In this document: positions 1-12,300 of the stretch, piece after piece
How positions within the stretch are numbered: the stretch's first letter is position 1
How the letters are laid out: each line of letters begins with the position of its first letter
Assembly (NCBI GenBank): GCA_037576195.1
Contig: CM075102.1
Location: 16,550,745 to 16,614,744 of the forward strand
Reading direction: 5' to 3'
Source: Phytoseiulus persimilis
Lineage: Eukaryota > Arthropoda > Arachnida > Mesostigmata > Phytoseiidae
Length of the DNA stretch: 64,000 nt
The notes under the pieces: generated by a model
Seen by the model: only the letters and a program-made list of their open reading frames with translations
The model's database searches: none
What the model was told of the DNA's origin: nothing
Position numbers and translations under genes: made by a program

Positions 1-1806
1 CTCGAGGTCTCGGCAACAGGCCGGCTTCGCTGGCTCGTGTGTTCGATGAAATTAACTGTCACCCGCCCTCACCGGACGAGCTCGAGCGGGCATTTATTAA
101 AAGAGTAGGAACGATCCCGGCGAGTATGTGAGCACTCGCCGAGTGACTGAGAGCGTCGCCATGGCGAATATGCATCGTAGTATCGGACGGCGGCATCGCC
201 ACCGCACCTATGTACGTGCGTGCACTGAACGGCAAAACACCATATGGCTCCCAGAAGCGCTCAGGAAAACTCGCCCGTCTCTCTGCCGGCTCCCATGACG
301 GGGCGGAGCGCAGCAAGGAGGTCACGTCGCGATAAGGACAACCTCGACGACGACGACGACAACAACAACAATGTTGATGGTTTCACCGCCACGCGAGGCT
401 CTCCACGGTCGTGTTTCAGACGACTGGTCAACCAGCCAGAGACGGACGATTACTCGGCAAGCGGCAATTAGAAGAAAGTGCCCTCCGCCGGAACCCTCCA
501 ACGATTCGTGTTCCGAAGCGATCTCCACGACTCACTGTTTTTGCAGACCAATGCATCGCGCTCGTTGTCCGCCCAACCAAGTGGCCAACCATCCAACCAA
601 GTAGCCAGTCAGCCAGTCAATCGGTCGGCCACGGCCGTCCGCCGAAAGTTCACTGCGCAGCGTCTGGGTCGCAAGAATCGCCAATCAATTTGACGAGAGT
701 TTGATTCGCCTTCATTGATTCCGCCGCCGCCGCCGAAACTGTTTTGGATTCCAGCAGAACCGCAGACCCGCCAACTTTGGCACAATTACGACCCGTGTGT
801 CGTTCCGAGGATGCATCTCACGAATGGACATGATTCAACTTGCATCACTGCCCCGCAGAGGAGACGTCTCCAGAGTCGGAATTCCCGCCCTACTCAAGAT
901 CCGCTTGTTTGCCCTCCTGACAGCCAGTAGCTGGCAGCGAGACAATGGCTTCATGTTAGGGTATTAGTGGTCCAGCGGGGTTCGCTCGCACCCCCGGTCG
1001 TGAGCGGGCAATCATCGGCCATCTCACCGCCTACCTGTTCGCTACAGTCTCCCCCTCTTTTCCTCTCCTCGCGAAACCAACAGAAGCCAATCGATGGATC
1101 GCACCACCGGCCGATCGGGCAGGCGAATGAGTGATTTTGCTCCAATCCCGGAAAGATCAATGGCGGGCGTCTCATTCAAAAGTATGCCGCCGCCGCCACC
1201 TCCTCCTCCTCGATCACGGGCGAACTCTGAAACAACTTCATTATCGCTCCTCCGAGGATATTGGCGACACTTGCTCATCGGATTCTGCCGATCCCTTGTC
1301 GAGGTGCGGAACGGGAACCAGGATGAGCCACATGAAACCGGGGCAGCGATACTTTCGGTGCGATGAATGGGCGATCCTGAAAACCAGCGACCATGATGAC
1401 GTAATAAGCGGGATAAATTGAGTTGAAACAAGGAGAGAAAGTGCCGCGTGTCGACGTAGGTGCTTCATGAAACGTCCACCAAGTCTCTGCAGCAACAACG
1501 ACAGCGGTCGTTTCCAACGTCTTTGAGGCGGCTGGGTATTCCGAAGCGTGAAGTTGCAGATGCTCAACAAGGTCCGCGGGTGGGTTCGTGGCCGCCGGTA
1601 CATCCATCCGTCTGATGGTCAGTTAAGCACTCGCTTCGTTTTCTTCTCTTTCTTTCAGGACGCCGCGTTGTCAGAGCTGCGGCTGCTGTCGCCGCCGCTC
1701 CTGCAGCGCCTGATTCGAGAAAGAGTGCACTGCCCGTTCGTTAATAACGTCGAAGTCCCAACGAACATCGGATAGCGCAGATGGTTTTGAGATATCTCTG
1801 CACTCG

Positions 1807-1827
1807 CACACACACACACACACACAC
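1807..1827. repeat. (CA)n microsatellite
   Basis: About ten uninterrupted CA dinucleotides. Seen directly in the sequence; no gene overlaps it. Confidence 0.9.
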
Positions 1828-4800
1828 GGCCAAACTTCCTCTCTCCCTCTCGCTCTTACATCAAGTCCAACACAGCGCGCGGCCAGCCGGGCGCTCTGCA
1901 CAGTCGAAACCGTGAATGCGGTTTTCCACGGTGTGGTTTCTTCCGACACAGAGCTAGTTTTCATTCCGATTCCAATCTGCGACAATGGAGTCAATGAACT
2001 CATACCCGGGGAGCAGAGAATCCGATCCTGAGGAAGGTCGAGCAAACGCACGCCGAACTCTCCTGACGGTCCTGAGAATTGGCGAATCTCAGGCATTGGC
2101 TCTCCGAGTTCTATTTCGTCGAGCTCTTCCGAGAGGTTTCGATGCTTCCTCCTAGTTCTGGCTTTCACGTGTTCGAAGGACATGGGTCGAAAAATCGCAG
2201 CGAATTCCTCTAATGTCCCTCCCGCGGCGGTGGAAAACAGCTCTGTCACCGTTGATCCGAGAGAATATCCAATGCGATTCAGCAAATATTCTGCCACTAA
2301 GTAGGAGCGAAGGCTGAGACACGGGGCGAGAAAGAACTTCTACTCCGTTCTCTGCCCTATATCCATACGTGCGAATATTCCGGCTCGAATCTCCTTCCAA
2401 ACCTCGCCTGATGGCTGCGGGGGTCGAAACACTGAGTTCTTCGGGAAGAGTCTCCAGGACAAATTTTGGAAATTTAAGAATTCTCTCCAGTGGATTGGAG
2501 GGTTCGAAAACCTCCCATCGGAATTCCGGTTGCGGAAAAAGTTAAGCGGAGCGGGAACGACCTTGCAGAACCCATCTCCCCTGGTACTTGATGAGCTCCT
2601 GGTCGGGGATTGAGGGCTGGAGGAATAAGATACTCCGAGAAAATCGTGCCGTAGCGAGAGAACTGCAGCGCGATGCTTTCAAACAACAGGAAGTGTGACT
2701 CGCAGCGGTGAGCGACCGAAGGCGGAGGAGGGAGTTCGTTCGTCAGGAGCTCGTGTTAACGGTTTGCCCAAAAACGGACCGTTAAGAAATATTTGTTCGT
2801 GAAAGGGTTTCCGGTTTCCGCACGAGTCCGGCACATCTCCAGCCGCGGCGTCCAAGCCCAACCAGTCGAGCGGCTAGCCGCCCATTCAACCAACAAGCGA
2901 GCGAGCGAGCAACGGGTCTTCAGCGCGAAGCTGGCAAGTAAGCAGATGACACGTGGACTTCGGCAACAACAACGGCGGCGGCGACGACGATGACGACGAC
3001 AACGCAGAGAAACCGGGGGTGGATCGTCGTCGGACGTAGCCGATGGATGGATGGACGGATGATTGCTTCGTCGCAGACATATGGCATCGATGTTGTTTCT
3101 GAGCGACACACTAGAATGACTGCGCCGCGCGCCTGACGAACAACCACGAACGAACGCAAATAGCATCGAAGACGACGGACTAGCTGGTTGGCTGGCTGAC
3201 TGACGGGACATCCGCCCGCCATCGTTCGTACCGTCATCGCAGTTCGCCGCGCTGCGTGTATTGTTGCTGCTGCCGATGTCATTACTTATCGTCTGAAGCC
3301 GGTAGCTCCTCCTGAATCGAACATCGATGGGGATCAAGTGGGCGGATCGCACAGCTTTTCCCAGCATCGTTCAGGCCGCGGTCCAGCGATAGCCCTCCAA
3401 TGATCCGTCCAGATGACGATCGACCGATGGCGGATACTTTCCTGGAGTCTTCGTCTTGTTCCTCCGACCGAGTATTCCACGACACTCGGCTCCGGAAACA
3501 TCCTCTCGGCTCTTCTTGAGCTCTCCCCACCTCGAGCCCCCGGGAGGAGTCGGAGGCGCGCTCATCGAATTCAGCGGGAACCTGAATGCGACTGCCACGA
3601 ACGATTTGATCGCCGCTGACCTCGAAAATCGATTGCTCGGAGACATGGTCTCCACAAGTGCCGGAATGCGTTCAGTAGAGATTCAATCAATAACGTATCT
3701 GTGACCGCGAAAGGAGCAAAGCGTCCGTTTCCAACTGAGAACAAGACGACGGAGGGAAGCAGCGCGGGAGAGAAAAACTTATTACGCAGATGTTTAACGG
3801 CACTTGGCGCGCGACGTCGTCGTCGTCGCTGTTGTAGATCCAGGCAGATGTCTTGTGAAGAAGAAAGAAGACGTTTAACCGTCGGACGGGGAGCTGAGCC
3901 GTGAAGAACCACGTGCCCAACTCGCGGCATGGACGGCTTCCGACCGTTTTGTGTAGAACGGAACAGAGGATTTCAGAATCTACTCAACCGACTAACCGCT
4001 ACGAGCGAACGGCGCTGCCGCCGACGACCAGGATAGGGCAGGAATCAGGATGCAGGACGTCCTCAGGTGCGCGACGGATTAACGGTTTATGCGGGCGTCG
4101 TTTTACGCACCACACCCAGCAGACTATTTTTTTCCGCTGATTCGCTTGACCGTTCGTCCATCCATCGACCGCTGCGCCGGTCGGAACCGCCGGAGATCGC
4201 GATGGCACCGAGCGGTTCTTCGAGAGTGGAAAACGCAGCTGCAGGAGCTGATGTCAACGGATCTGCAAAAGTTCCGCGCGCGCACACCGAACTGGGCCAC
4301 GCACAGATTCTCCCAGAACCGACCGAGTTGGGCGGAGGCTCCGTTGTCGACGCTCCGATCGATTCAAAAACAAGTTGACTGAGAGAGACACCCGGAGATA
4401 CGGTGAGATCGAACGGCGACGGTCACTTCACCCCGCGAAAGCACTGCGCCCGCCGAGTTGCACTTGCCGTCGAACTCTCGACTCCGTCGGCCCCACACGA
4501 CAGCTGTGAAAAGCGAATTCGAACCGTCATTAATCCAAGTTCTGTGCGAACTCGGCCCGACTGCCACTTGCCCGTCGCTCAGCGCGAACACCGTGAAGAA
4601 ATAACGCAACGCCGGTCCCTCGTTGTGACCTCGTGTCTTGGTGGCAGCCCAACGACAGGGACGGTGTATCGCTCAGGAGGTCAGATCTGCCGCTTGCGCT
4701 TCCACTTCGGGGCTGGTTCCAATTTTCGACAGGTCCGCGGCAACGCGAAAGTCCCACGCCTTCGGGATGAGTGAATCAAACTTTTCATATTTATCATCGC

Positions 4801-7800
4801 TCGTAAGTGTGAATCGTCGCGCTATCGCAGCTTGTCGACCGCGCCGTCCGGTGAGCGATAATACGGATGTTCATTCCACTCGTCACGGGGAACGAACGGC
4901 GTTAGGGCCAATGAGGAAGTAGGTTGAAAATTAAACGATTTTCGGAGAAAACACACAACTAGATTCCGATGCGATATTCGCCAGTGGCTTCCAGCTCGCA
5001 GATGTTCATATCGGACGGAAAGAAGCTTTGAGTTACGACTCCGTCTTCGAGGGGGCCGTGCGGATACGATGCATCGTTCGATTGCTTCCATCTGCCCCTC
5101 CTCGGAGGTTTCGGTGTGAGAAAACTCCGACGACGATTTGCTCAAACGCTTCGTTCAGTTCATCTTTCGTTTGTTGTTAGATGTCTGCCAGCAGTAGCGG
5201 ACATTTGAGTTGTTGAAGTGAAACCCGTACGACAGTGACGTCGATTGCAGCTCACTCGCTGTGTCGGAAGTTTCGGTCAACCTCCAGAAGCGACGGCATC
5301 GCAGAGCGGGTCCGACGGACTTGGTCGCATCGTCGTTAGCAGCATTCCTTAGCCATGCGTTTCCTGGGCGCATATCAAAACAATGGCATTTCGGACATTT
5401 GGCCGAATGTCCTCCTGCAGCAATGCGTAGCATTCTGGCTCACTCGCTCGACTGACAGACGACGGACTGCCCCTGCGACGTCATCGGGCGGCCACGGAGA
5501 AGATCGGTGGCGAGATACAGAAGTAAAACACGGCGACGGAACCGACGATCAATATTACATCCGCGGGATGTGCACGGCGGAACATCGCCGAACAACATGA
5601 GAACCAGTGAGTTCTTCGATTCGGGTTCCTCCGATTCTCATTTCGAACGTTTGCTTCCAACATTGCGTTTCAAAACGGAGGCAGGAAATAGAAACATTGA
5701 GAGTAGCTCGAGAAAAGTACAGAGCTCGATGTCTGGCGCAAGGAGGTGACTCCGAGTGGCGGAAATCTTTTTCGCGTTGAAGTCAGTCTCACAATCGAAA
5801 TGGACCGAATGACTCTGGGAAAGTCCAAGTGCAATGGATGGATGGATTCCATCGGAGCACCTCAACCTTTAGATCTTCCCCACCTCAAGATCATATTCAT
5901 GAGAGGTGATCAAAGACTGGATGGCACGATTATTGAGTTTCGTTATGGAGGCCATGGGATACACTCCTTTCTCGTACTCCGATTAGCTGCAGCTCGTTCG
6001 AGCGATTTCAGAGCGGACAGAACGATTACGTCACACCTGTCAGAGGCCAGAAGTATTTGATGGACTATTTTTGAGCTAACGAGCGCAGAAATAGTAGACA
6101 GCGCCCAGCTTGGCTTCGGCCGTTCGCCAACTTTTTCATCCGCAGATCGGACGGTGGCAAACAGAGCCCCAACATAGCCATTTGATATACGGCAACGCTA
6201 CCTGCCTTTGTCACAGATCGCAGTCGCGGGAACGACTCGCCTCACCATCCAGTGAGTGCTGGGAGAAATCCTGGGGAGCGATCGTACGCAGCAATCTTCC
6301 GGAAGGTGTCAATCGGCGCGGAACATTTCACGAAATCACCGTTTTCTCCTCGACTGTGACGAATGTACTTGGCAATGTACGCAGAGCGGAGGCGTTCCTT
6401 GAATACTGGTTCATGTTCGCTGTTGAAGATGGTTCGCGACAACCCATCTTCCCAGGCGGAGGAACATGGAATCGTCAAGATTGGAAATCGAGCTACGGTT
6501 AGAAAATGACACATTCAGAGCAAGCTTGGTAAACTTCCTCCTGTCGAGTCGTCGTCGTCGCCGATAACTGAGCGACAGAAAGCGATGATGACGCGTGACG
6601 CGAATTTCGCGCTCTCGTCCAGATTAGTCCTTCCTTGGCGTTTAGCTTCAGCGTTCGTTCTCTCGTTCGCTTGTAATGAGTGCTTGATTGGGAGTGACGT
6701 CCTCTCATTGAAACCGTTTCCGCTGGCTCTACAAGAAATCGACGAGTCTCTGATTGGACAGTTCCTCTCGAAGTTCTCCCGAATGAATTTATTGCCACGC
6801 CGAGACGATATAGATTGTTTTAACCGACCGCCGTCACCCACTCCGCCTGCCGGGCCCGTTGTCGCTCGCGACAACCCGCGAGCCGGGATGGAAGCAGATT
6901 CGAGCGACCGCTGACTCAGTCCAGAATTTAGCGCAAGGCTCTCCGAGACAGATTGAAACACTGCATCGAAACAGTCACTCGAATATCCTCTCGATTAGTA
7001 CAACGAACGACGTCTCACGAATCCCAGTCCGCTTCCATCCTGGTCTTTTGAATCCGATTAGATTCAATGTTTCTGTCGTCGAGTCGGTTTGACCCAGAGA
7101 GTGTCCTCGATTAGTCAACAGTCGACTGTCGATGGCTATCTGCTGCGCCCGTTCTAAACTTCGGGCGGTTTCGCGGACGGTTTCGATACTTGAGCTCAAG
7201 ATGGACTGACGCAGTCTCCCAAAACTGACCAGGTCCGCTTCCCGCGGCAGAATCATCAGTTTGGCTCAACGGTTTTCCCGCGCAAATCCCGTAAACACGA
7301 AACGAAGGCAGCCCGAATGAGAAACGGGCACAAGCTGCCGAAAAAGCGAAAAGGAGCGGGCGTACAAGCAGTCGGCCGCGAAAGATTTCTCGAGGCGCGA
7401 GTTGGGTCAGTCGTAATTGGTTGTAATGACCGCTGTTGGTGAGCGAGTGTTCCGCAAAGATCTCTCCCTGGCTCCCACAGAGAGTTCACTTACTCATATG
7501 CTCACTCCATCATCAATACTCATCAAGTGATTCGATTACACAAGTCTTTGACACCTCCCCCGCACAGCTCGACTCGAGCATAAGCAGCGCGAGAAACGGT
7601 TGACCCTCAGCCATGAAACCGAACGAGCGAGTCGGCCAACCCCGGAGGCTTCGGATGAAAGGCAGACCAACCAACCAGCGGAAAGCTATTTGTGCTCGCC
7701 TTGACCAACGGTGAGGCAAGCGGTCGTCTTGGGGCGGAGGTAGCCGTTCATTCACTGGGTGGCGCGCGTCGCGGCTGAAAACCCGGTGAGACGCTGAACT

Positions 7801-8250
7801 CGACGTCGTTTCCGGTGACCCGTCCCCAAAGGGCGACCGCTCGTCGGTGTTTTCTAGAGCCGCGGCAGAAGCGGCTGGCTATTCACGTCGGAACTTCCAG
7901 CGGGACAACAATAGACAACGATCCGGAGTCTTTCACGGCGGCGCGTGGATGGCACGCTTTCACGACTGAATAGAAGATGAGCTCCTGGTTGGTCGGTCGG
8001 ACGGATTCCTGCTCGGCTGAAGTCGATGGCTTCGTGGATGGGTGCTCGACGGCCGCCCGCCCGCCCGCCCGCTCACCTCTTCCAGGGCGCGACCCAGTTG
8101 CCGGAGCCGGTGGCGTGCTTACTTCCCTCCTTTTCTTCCATATTATGATCGGATACACGCTTTCGGTCTCCCTCTCAAGTGCAGCGATCGACTCGAGCCG
8201 GACCAGCTCGAGCCGAAGGTTCAACCTGGGACCGGTCTGGGAAAATATTT

Positions 8251-8284
8251 TGTGGGAATGTGCGAAAAACCGCACATTCCCACA
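8251..8284. promoter_or_regulatory. perfect palindrome with two head-to-head Su(H)-type sites
   Basis: Two 14-base arms, TGTGGGAATGTGCG and its exact reverse complement, flank a 6-base AAAAAC loop. Each arm begins with TGTGGGAA, a match to the Su(H)/CSL (Notch effector) site YRTGRGAA, so two sites face each other with 18 bases between them. Su(H) paired sites known from Notch target genes have this head-to-head order, usually with 15-17 bases between. The element lies 9.3 kb upstream of the prospero start codon. The palindrome is seen; the Notch link is inference, and a plain DNA hairpin of no function is the alternative. Confidence 0.4.
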
Positions 8285-9325
8285 TTCGCGCGGACACCCT
8301 CCGAACCCAGGCAGTCGGCGAAAACAACGAGATTCGCTGGTTTCGCGGAGATTTGGACACTGACACCGTGACACGGTTTCGCGTGTTTTTGATATAACAG
8401 ACAGACAAACCGATCTTTCAGCCGATCGGGACCGATCGAGCACCCGCTAGCCGTTGTGCCCTTCTGCTCGAGGCGCGGCGAGTGCGAAGCGATGCCGATG
8501 TCGGATCGGCGCTGAAACCAGCCCGGGCTCTCGAAAGCGACTGTTTAGAACGTCGCGTCGACAAAAAGACGTCCCTCCTCCTCGTGTTGTCCCTCAAAAC
8601 ATCGCACGGCGTGTCATCCGTGATGAATCACTTGGATGCGCGTTGATATTCCTAAATCGGGATTATGAACGCAGAGCAAACAGAACGACGACTGGTTTCT
8701 TGGCGAATTACTCAAGCTCGCCGTGGAGCGAGATCCGGTCTTTCTTCAAGACACTTCAATCCCCACCCTTGGGAAACAATGACGCGGACAACTCCGCGGT
8801 ACAAAGCTCGACACTTAACACTTTTCGCCTTTCTCCAATAAGAAAGATGTCGTGTGCACAAATACTGAGATGATTCGCCCAGAATTTGTCGCGCACGCCG
8901 GGCAATCTTGCTGGCGAATCCGCAGCAGAACAGAGTTTCGGCGGCGTTCTCTCTCGACGCCAGAATCGAACAAGCTCGCATCGATGCGACGCAACTCCCA
9001 CCGAGGGAGAAATCAGCTCGACTTCGGCAACGGGAGTCGCTGGACAGATCGAAACGCATCGGTTCCTCGATCGAACAAATTGAGCTGAGCGTCTCGACTC
9101 AAGATGGAACGCGAAAGTTGACTCTGATAGTCCCGGGTCGAAGCGGATCCAAGCCGTGAGTTTTCATTATTCTTCTAATTAGAAGCGGCTCCGACTACCC
9201 GAGTCGAAACAGTAGCACCAGTCTACCACACGGTCGATGATTCATCTGTCAGACCCCCGGGCCGGCTCTCTTTCGACGTCGTTCTCCTTCAGTTGAATCG
9301 TCTTCTTTCGCGAGCCCTGTGCATT

Positions 9326-9383
9326 CGGTCGGTCGGTCAGTCGTTCGTTCGTTCGTTCGTTTCGCCCTCTCTCTCTCTCTCTC
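9326..9383. repeat. compound simple repeat (GGTC)n-(GTTC)n-(CT)n
   Basis: Three GGTC-like units are followed by about five GTTC units and then about nine CT dinucleotides. This is the clearest of many tetranucleotide runs in the upstream region; others are GCCC near 8050, GGGC near 10580 and GACC near 15395. Confidence 0.85.
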
Positions 9384-12300
9384 CGTCTAGGAGAAACGGA
9401 AGGAGCTGAGCCTGTGCATCTTAGGGCCAGCCAGGCAGGTGGAAAATCAGGCAACGGCCGCTGAGGAGTCCGCTGAAGCGTCGGTCGGTCCGGAACGTGC
9501 GTCGAAGCGACGTTTCCACCTCAGCATGACTCGACGAGCGTTCGCCGAAGTTTGCCGACCTACATGCCCACACCCTCAGCACTCGTCATCGCGGCCACCC
9601 TGAATGGGTCAAGGTGCCGGCGGTGGATCGTCAGCTCTCAACCCTTGAAAGAGTCGATCGCCGAGCGAGTTCTACTCGGTTCGCTTCTGTTCGACGGCAG
9701 AAAGTTTTAGCATCCTGTCGGAAGTCCTTGAGGTGGGCTGGACGAAGGTGCCAATGTACCGTACGATGACGACAAAGAATAACAAAGATCGAGGATTTCC
9801 GTCGGTGCCGCGCAGGCAGGCGGACGAGTCTTCCGATGGCGGCGCCCAAGCGTGGTGTTGTTTCGGTGCCGGTCGTGGAAGCGGCAGTACTCCCCCGCGC
9901 GAGCTGTCTCTGGATCTATTCTGAACAACGGAACAACTCAAGTCCAATTAACACTGCTTGAAACAAGAGGAGGAAGCTACAGGAAATGGACGGAGCGCAG
10001 CCTGAATCGGATGGCTATTAGTACTGCTAGTCGGCGTGTCGACCGAGTGTAAGCAGCCAACACACATCAAACTTTATCCGAACCGACGACGAGGAGGCCG
10101 CAGACGGGAAATCCGAGTGAGCGGTGTTTGCCCTCTTGAGCACGGCGGAAACATTCGAGAGCCGTCCCCCATCGATGCCCTGATGTGCCAGGATGACATC
10201 GATCCAGAAAGCCGCCGCCGCCGCCGCCGTCACCGCTCGCTCCAGAGCGGGAAAAACGCTCAGCCGGGGACGCGGGTCAGAATATCCCCGGTTTCCGCCC
10301 GTGAAGAGTTCGAGCCGAATGAGACACGTCACGGTGCCGGTGTGGAAGTCTTCGGCGAACGAGTGAATGAAATTCCCATGAATGAAATTCCTTAGTCGTA
10401 GTGGTGGCCGTCATCGTCTGCAGCGGTGACGCACTCGAGCGTCTCCTAAGGTCATCCGAGCAGAGAATGGAGAAGTCAGCGCCGCCGGAAGACGTCCCCC
10501 GCTAAGTTGAAAGAGGACTCAACGAGCTGTAGTGCTCTGACAAAAGCATTTTCTGGGGAGACAAACAGACAGAAGGATCGGCGGGCGGGCGGGCGGACGG
10601 ACGGAAAGACAGGGCCCTCTTCAACGTCACCTTCCTCCGGAAGCAGAACCACTCAGCCAAAACCTTAGTCGAGGCGGACAGGACAGATTTTATGTATCGG
10701 CTGCGCGTCTGGCGCGGCTTTCTTTCAATTGGAGGGAATAAAATTCGTTCGCTGGCCGGTCCGCCCGCCATTGCAACGACGGCCCTAAAAACCCGCGGTT
10801 GCGGAGCGTCGACGGGCGGCCGCGAGAACAATGTGTGGCCGCTTACCGCTAAGCTGCTCGAACCCGGGTCGAAGAAACTGGGTCCGACCGGAAAACGACG
10901 GAGCCCCGCCGAATCGGCGGCGGAAATGAACGGGGCGGCACAAGACCTCAGCTAGTTGTACTCTTCCTGAAGATCAGGCTCTCGCCGAAAGTTCGATACG
11001 ATGTGGGCTCCTCGGAGGAGTTCCGCACTGAAAGCTCGCGAAACCGTCAACCGTTAGTGAAGGGTGCTGTCAAGCTACAGAAGGCTGGCTGGTCGTTGAG
11101 CCGTTGGGATAATTTTAATTGGTGAGAAACAGAAGCTCGAAGGCACGCAAGGAATTCAGAGCTCCTTCGTATGCCGCCGTCGGAAGCCTGTTCGTCGAGG
11201 CAGCGGCGGCTTCAGTCCACCTGTTAGAGCTGTCGGGATTCGAAGCCCTTGCACGGCGGCGCCGTCGATGATCATAAATCTATGACTTGCACATCTCTTA
11301 CTCCGGAGAGAAGAATGTTCATAAAAACTCGAAAGAATCGGCGAAGCCCCTCGGCCTTGAGCGAACGAACAGGTTCGAAGTTTCGGCGACTCATTCGAGG
11401 GCATCTTAAGGGTTCTTTCAGTGAACCGGTTTTGGCGCCTGGACCATTCGGAACCTGTTCCGACATGTATTTGTAGCCCGACCGACAGGGTGAGCTCCTT
11501 GGGAACAGTCTGAAAAATTTGTTGTGCTCTCGCCGGAGTTCGAGCGATCGAGGAAAGAAGCTACCGGAGCCGAGTCGCTCTGTGCGGGAGAAGAGCGGCC
11601 CTCGATCCGCAAGAACCTCGATCCGAAGGGTTGCAGCATAGTTAAATGGTTTGCTGCACTCGGTGGAATTCCCAAACAGGTTCACTGTGGGGCAAGGCGA
11701 AACAGATGTAACAGCGGATTCTTCAAATCGCCAGACGAATGATCTGACTCGCATAGAAAACTCTTCTATTCGCCGCTGACCCTAATTTCCCGTCGAATAT
11801 CGCAACGTAGCCATGACGTCCGCCTCGACAGACAATAAGGCGGTCGCCACATCCGCCCGCCGCCCTCACCGGAGCGTTAACCTCGAGCGTTGCTTCACAA
11901 ACATTCGCACTTCGTTTTCCTCGCCTCTTCCATCTGGTTCCGTGGCGCACCCACCTTTTGAGATTCCCGCTCCGTTGGCGAGTCACGACCGTTCGGAGCG
12001 GTCCACTCGGAGCGCTTAACCGAGGAAACTTCTTGACGATCAACCGCCAGAGGGTGGCGACTGGCGAATCGAAGTAGATGTTTCTCCCCAGACCGAGAAA
12101 TGACCTCTCCGTTTTATTGGGGTCGTTGAGGCCCGACGGCTCGTGCCATCTTCAACCCGTTAACATGCGAAGGGGTACCGCCCTGTCATCAGCCTGGTCG
12201 CTACTGACCGATCGATGGATGGATAGATAGATAGACACTAACTGTGCGGGACCTCCCGCCAACCGACTAAGCGGTGGCCGCCATGTCGGCCGCTTCAAGC

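Noticed and set aside
1671-2297. 208-codon minus-strand frame
   Set aside because: Starts at GTG, runs through a CA repeat (poly Cys-Val) and matches no family; treated as chance in GC-rich DNA.
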